Below are positions 13,296-14,666 of a stretch of 14,666 nt of DNA, piece after piece. This DNA comes from an uncultured Bacilli bacterium (GTDB taxonomy: Bacteria > Bacillota_I > Bacilli_A > RF39 > UBA660). A program made the position numbers and the translations under genes. The stretch covers positions 1-14,666 of the forward strand of contig CALVVN010000057.1 in the NCBI GenBank assembly GCA_944363865.1, given 5' to 3'. Under the pieces are notes generated by a model. It was given only the letters and a program-made list of their open reading frames with translations, did not search any database and was not told the DNA's origin. Within the stretch, counting starts at the first letter, position 1. The number at the start of each line of letters is the position of its first letter.

Positions 13296-13867
13296 ATAGA
13301 GTTAGCGTAAACTGTTAATTTTGATTTTAAATTTGCTATTTTTTCATTTGTCCAGTAAGTGTCTGGTGTCCCATCTTCATCTGTTACGATTGATGTTTCG
13401 TTATCATGACCCATTATTACACCATCTTTTACAAATGTTACATCTGGTACATAAACACGTTCATTTCCTTCATCATCAGTAGGTAAGTATTCACTTAATA
13501 TTTCAGTGATTTGTTTGTAACTTTCTGTATTATTGCTTCTAGCATCTTTTATATTATAGTAATATATTTTATCTATGTCATTTTCTATAGCTACTTCATT
13601 TAAGTAAACTACATATTGTTGGCACCATGCACATTCTGGAAAACCTAAGTATACAATTCCAGTGCCACTTGTTAATATTTCTATTATGGTAGTTGCACTT
13701 ACATAATCAAATACGTTATCTTCTGGAACTTTTGTATATTCTTCACTAAATCTAACTGCATCTTTGTCTTGATTGCTAGTCGGTACAACATACTTCCATA
13801 TAAAGTAACAAGCTATTCCTAATACTATTAGTAGGGCTATAATCAATATAATATTTTTTCTTTTCAT
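13265..13867 (-). CDS. Membrane-anchored thioredoxin-fold protein with CAWC motif
   Basis: A 200-residue protein with an N-terminal membrane anchor (about 5-26) and an extracytoplasmic thioredoxin-like domain. The CxxC pair is C79-A-W-C82 in GFPECAWCQQY, and the expected cis-Pro is Pro141 in YVPDVTF. An acidic insertion (DNETSIVTDEDGTPD, about 155-169) precedes the last helix, and the protein ends CTNCN, a second C-x-x-C at 196-199. It probably acts in thiol-disulfide exchange outside the membrane. Short proteins of this type are sometimes named bacteriocin accessory proteins (PedC-like); the bacteriocin operon here encodes two Cys-bearing peptides, but it is 11 kb away. The start at 13867 follows AAGGAAGTG. 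Its promoter lies in a 30-bp inverted repeat. Confidence 0.85.
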   Translation of the reverse strand: MKRKNIILIIALLIVLGIACYFIWKYVVPTSNQDKDAVRFSEEYTKVPEDNVFDYVSATTIIEILTSGTGIVYLGFPECAWCQQYVVYLNEVAIENDIDKIYYYNIKDARSNNTESYKQITEILSEYLPTDDEGNERVYVPDVTFVKDGVIMGHDNETSIVTDEDGTPDTYWTNEKIANLKSKLTVYANSIKETVCTNCN

Positions 13868-13881
13868 ATCACACTTCCTTG

Positions 13882-13911
13882 CTAAAAATTATAACATATT
13901 ATAATTTTTAG
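13882..13911. repeat. 30-bp perfect inverted repeat over the promoter of the thioredoxin-like gene
   Basis: CTAAAAATTATAA (13882-13894) and TTATAATTTTTAG (13899-13911) are exact reverse complements around CATA. The repeat spans the spacer and the whole -10 of the promoter, the place of a repressor operator. As RNA it would also be a strong hairpin just before the ribosome site, if transcription entered from upstream. Confidence 0.75.
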
Positions 13912-13916
13912 TTCAA
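13888..13916 (-). promoter_or_regulatory. Sigma-A promoter of the thioredoxin-like gene
   Basis: On the minus strand TTGAAC (13916-13911), a 17-base spacer and TATAAT (13893-13888), with TG at the extended -10 position, make one of the best promoters in the window. Confidence 0.75.
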
Positions 13917-13939
13917 TTCATAGTGTAAAATTACATAAT

Positions 13940-13964
13940 AAAACTTCTAATAAATAGAAGTTTT
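13940..13964 (-). terminator. Terminator of the spore coat gene
   Basis: AAAACTTCTA (13940-13949) pairs perfectly with TAGAAGTTTT (13955-13964) over ATAAA, seven bases beyond the coat gene stop. On the minus strand it ends TTTTATTAT. Confidence 0.8.
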
Positions 13965-13971
13965 ACCGTTC

Positions 13972-14427
13972 TTATAGACATTCAACAAAAGTGTCATTTA
14001 AACATCTTACACCACATATGCAATTAATATTTAATGTGAATATTGAATCAGTTGATACATATGGATATAAACTTGTAGTATCTGTGTTAGGCGCTAGTAC
14101 GCGGAATGTACAGCAACACCCATCAACTTTTTCTACTCTAAATACGTTTGAACATCCAGTTGTTGTAGCATCTGTACATACTGTGTTTGTTCTTGTAGTT
14201 GGCATAGTCCATGCTTCTCCATTACATCCGTATATCATTATTGGTCTAGTATTGCATACTATGCAGTTAACGCCACCTCCTAAAGCAGGTCTATCACAAG
14301 AGTTTAAACAGTTTTCAGGACATGCATTTGATTGCAAAACATTTATTACTTGTAATATTTCTGCTATACAGCTATTGCAGTTATTACAATTATTAGTATT
14401 ACAAGAACATTCGTTATTGTTACACAT
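13972..14427 (-). CDS. Cys-rich spore coat/exosporium protein, CotY/CotZ family
   Basis: A 151-residue protein with more than twenty Cys. The N-terminus is a CN-repeat head (CNNNECSCNTNNCNNCNSC) and a helix IAEILQVINVLQ. The family core follows: CIVCNTRPIMIYGCNG, VFRVEKVDGCCCTFRVL and the conserved ending ITLxINCxC-like segment FTLNINCICGVRCLNDTFVECL. CotY and CotZ crosslink through disulfides into the outer coat crust or exosporium layer. ATG 14427 is chosen over GTG 14436 because AAGGGG lies eight bases before the ATG and touches the GTG. It has its own sigma-K-like promoter and terminator. The long plus-strand frame across it is a shadow. Assignment to CotY or CotZ specifically is not possible by eye. 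Confidence 0.9.
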   Translation of the reverse strand: MCNNNECSCNTNNCNNCNSCIAEILQVINVLQSNACPENCLNSCDRPALGGGVNCIVCNTRPIMIYGCNGEAWTMPTTRTNTVCTDATTTGCSNVFRVEKVDGCCCTFRVLAPNTDTTSLYPYVSTDSIFTLNINCICGVRCLNDTFVECL

Positions 14428-14456
14428 ATAATCCACCCCTTCTTTTCTTACAATAA

Positions 14457-14483
14457 TAATTTATGTAATTATTTTAATAGTGT
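14457..14483 (-). promoter_or_regulatory. Sigma-K-type promoter of the coat gene
   Basis: On the minus strand CATAAATTA (14465-14457) matches the sigma-K -10 consensus CATAnnnTA, with the -35 AC (14483-14482) 16 bases upstream. Outer coat genes are typical late mother-cell targets of sigma K in Bacillus. Confidence 0.5.
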
Positions 14484-14598
14484 TCGTATTCTTACCTATG
14501 TTGGTGTATTTGAAAATTCTTTTTCGTGCAAAATGTACAAAATATGATGTAATGTTTAAAATAGTGCCTCTTTTTGTGTTTCGTACTGGGTTGTAAAT

Positions 14599-14615
14599 AT
14601 TACTAAATTAGTAAT
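14599..14615. repeat. 17-bp hyphenated palindrome before the last gene
   Basis: ATTACTAA (14599-14606) and TTAGTAAT (14608-14615) are reverse complements around one base. The repeat touches the candidate -35 of the plus-strand gene at 14661 and could be an operator. The rest of the 14428-14660 spacer shows no gene. Confidence 0.4.
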
Positions 14616-14643
14616 TGCAAAATTTGTGAAATCATGATATCTT
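14615..14643 (+). promoter_or_regulatory. Possible promoter of the gene at 14661
   Basis: TTGCAA (14615-14620), a 17-base spacer and TATCTT (14638-14643) form a moderate sigma-A-like promoter 17 bases before the start codon. Confidence 0.35.
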
Positions 14644-14660
14644 TATTGTAGGAGGAAAAT

Positions 14661-14666
14661 ATGAAA
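14661..14666 (+). CDS. First two codons of a plus-strand gene (partial)
   Basis: ATGAAA at the window end follows a strong AGGAGG ribosome site (14650-14655) by five bases. The product cannot be known from this window; the divergent coat gene shares the intergenic space. Confidence 0.6.

Noticed and set aside
13991..14431. Plus-strand 146-residue frame
   Set aside because: Antisense to the CotY/CotZ-family gene, whose Cys pattern, ribosome site, promoter and terminator are all on the minus strand.
1..14666. Reverse transcriptase, CRISPR array, tRNA/rRNA gene, transposase or prophage genes
   Set aside because: I looked for each on both strands and saw none; the DGR hypothesis therefore depends on sequence outside the window.

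Overview
The window is very AT-rich with a coding style typical of a low-GC Bacillota. UGG is used for Trp and no in-frame UGA was seen, so the standard code is assumed. SpoIVA, a CotY/CotZ-type coat protein, an orphan six-helix histidine kinase behind possible Spo0A boxes and a Pro/Tyr-rich coat-like peptide indicate an endospore former. It is probably an uncultured gut lineage in or near the Bacilli/Erysipelotrichia; I cannot name a genus.

Layout. (1) 1-364: the 3' end of a gene whose C-terminal segment is about 57% GC and uses almost only C-ending Tyr and Asn codons, inside an otherwise AT-rich gene. This looks like the variable region of a diversity-generating retroelement (DGR) target. 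A perfect 13-bp terminator follows. (2) 416-2790: a compact bacteriocin operon. It encodes a C39-peptidase ABC exporter, then two short genes for double-glycine-leader peptides with matching 12-residue leaders and GxxxG motifs, then a terminator. The first peptide appears to start at AUA. (3) 2838-4268: an FAD oxidoreductase with a C-terminal Rieske domain (YhfW-like). (4) 4472-7750: a translation and RNA block: tsaC-type tRNA modification enzyme, a 24-residue basic peptide, then rpsO (own promoter and likely S15-controlled leader) and pnp. (5) 7749-9609, minus strand: an XRE-type regulator and spoIVA. (6) 9742-11608, plus strand: a CPBP membrane protease, a metallophosphoesterase-like protein that has lost most metal ligands, and a small Pro/Tyr-rich protein. 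(7) 11605-14427, minus strand: the orphan histidine kinase, a membrane-anchored PTS EIIB-like protein without its phospho-cysteine, a membrane-anchored thioredoxin-like protein whose promoter lies in a 30-bp inverted repeat, and the coat protein behind a good sigma-K-like promoter. (8) 14661: the first two codons of a further plus-strand gene.

The most novel candidates are the two-peptide bacteriocin operon with its non-canonical start, and the DGR-like variable tail next to it. Two pseudoenzymes in one window (phosphoesterase and EIIB) suggest that this lineage keeps degenerate folds for non-catalytic roles. All assignments come from reading motifs by eye; no database search was run.
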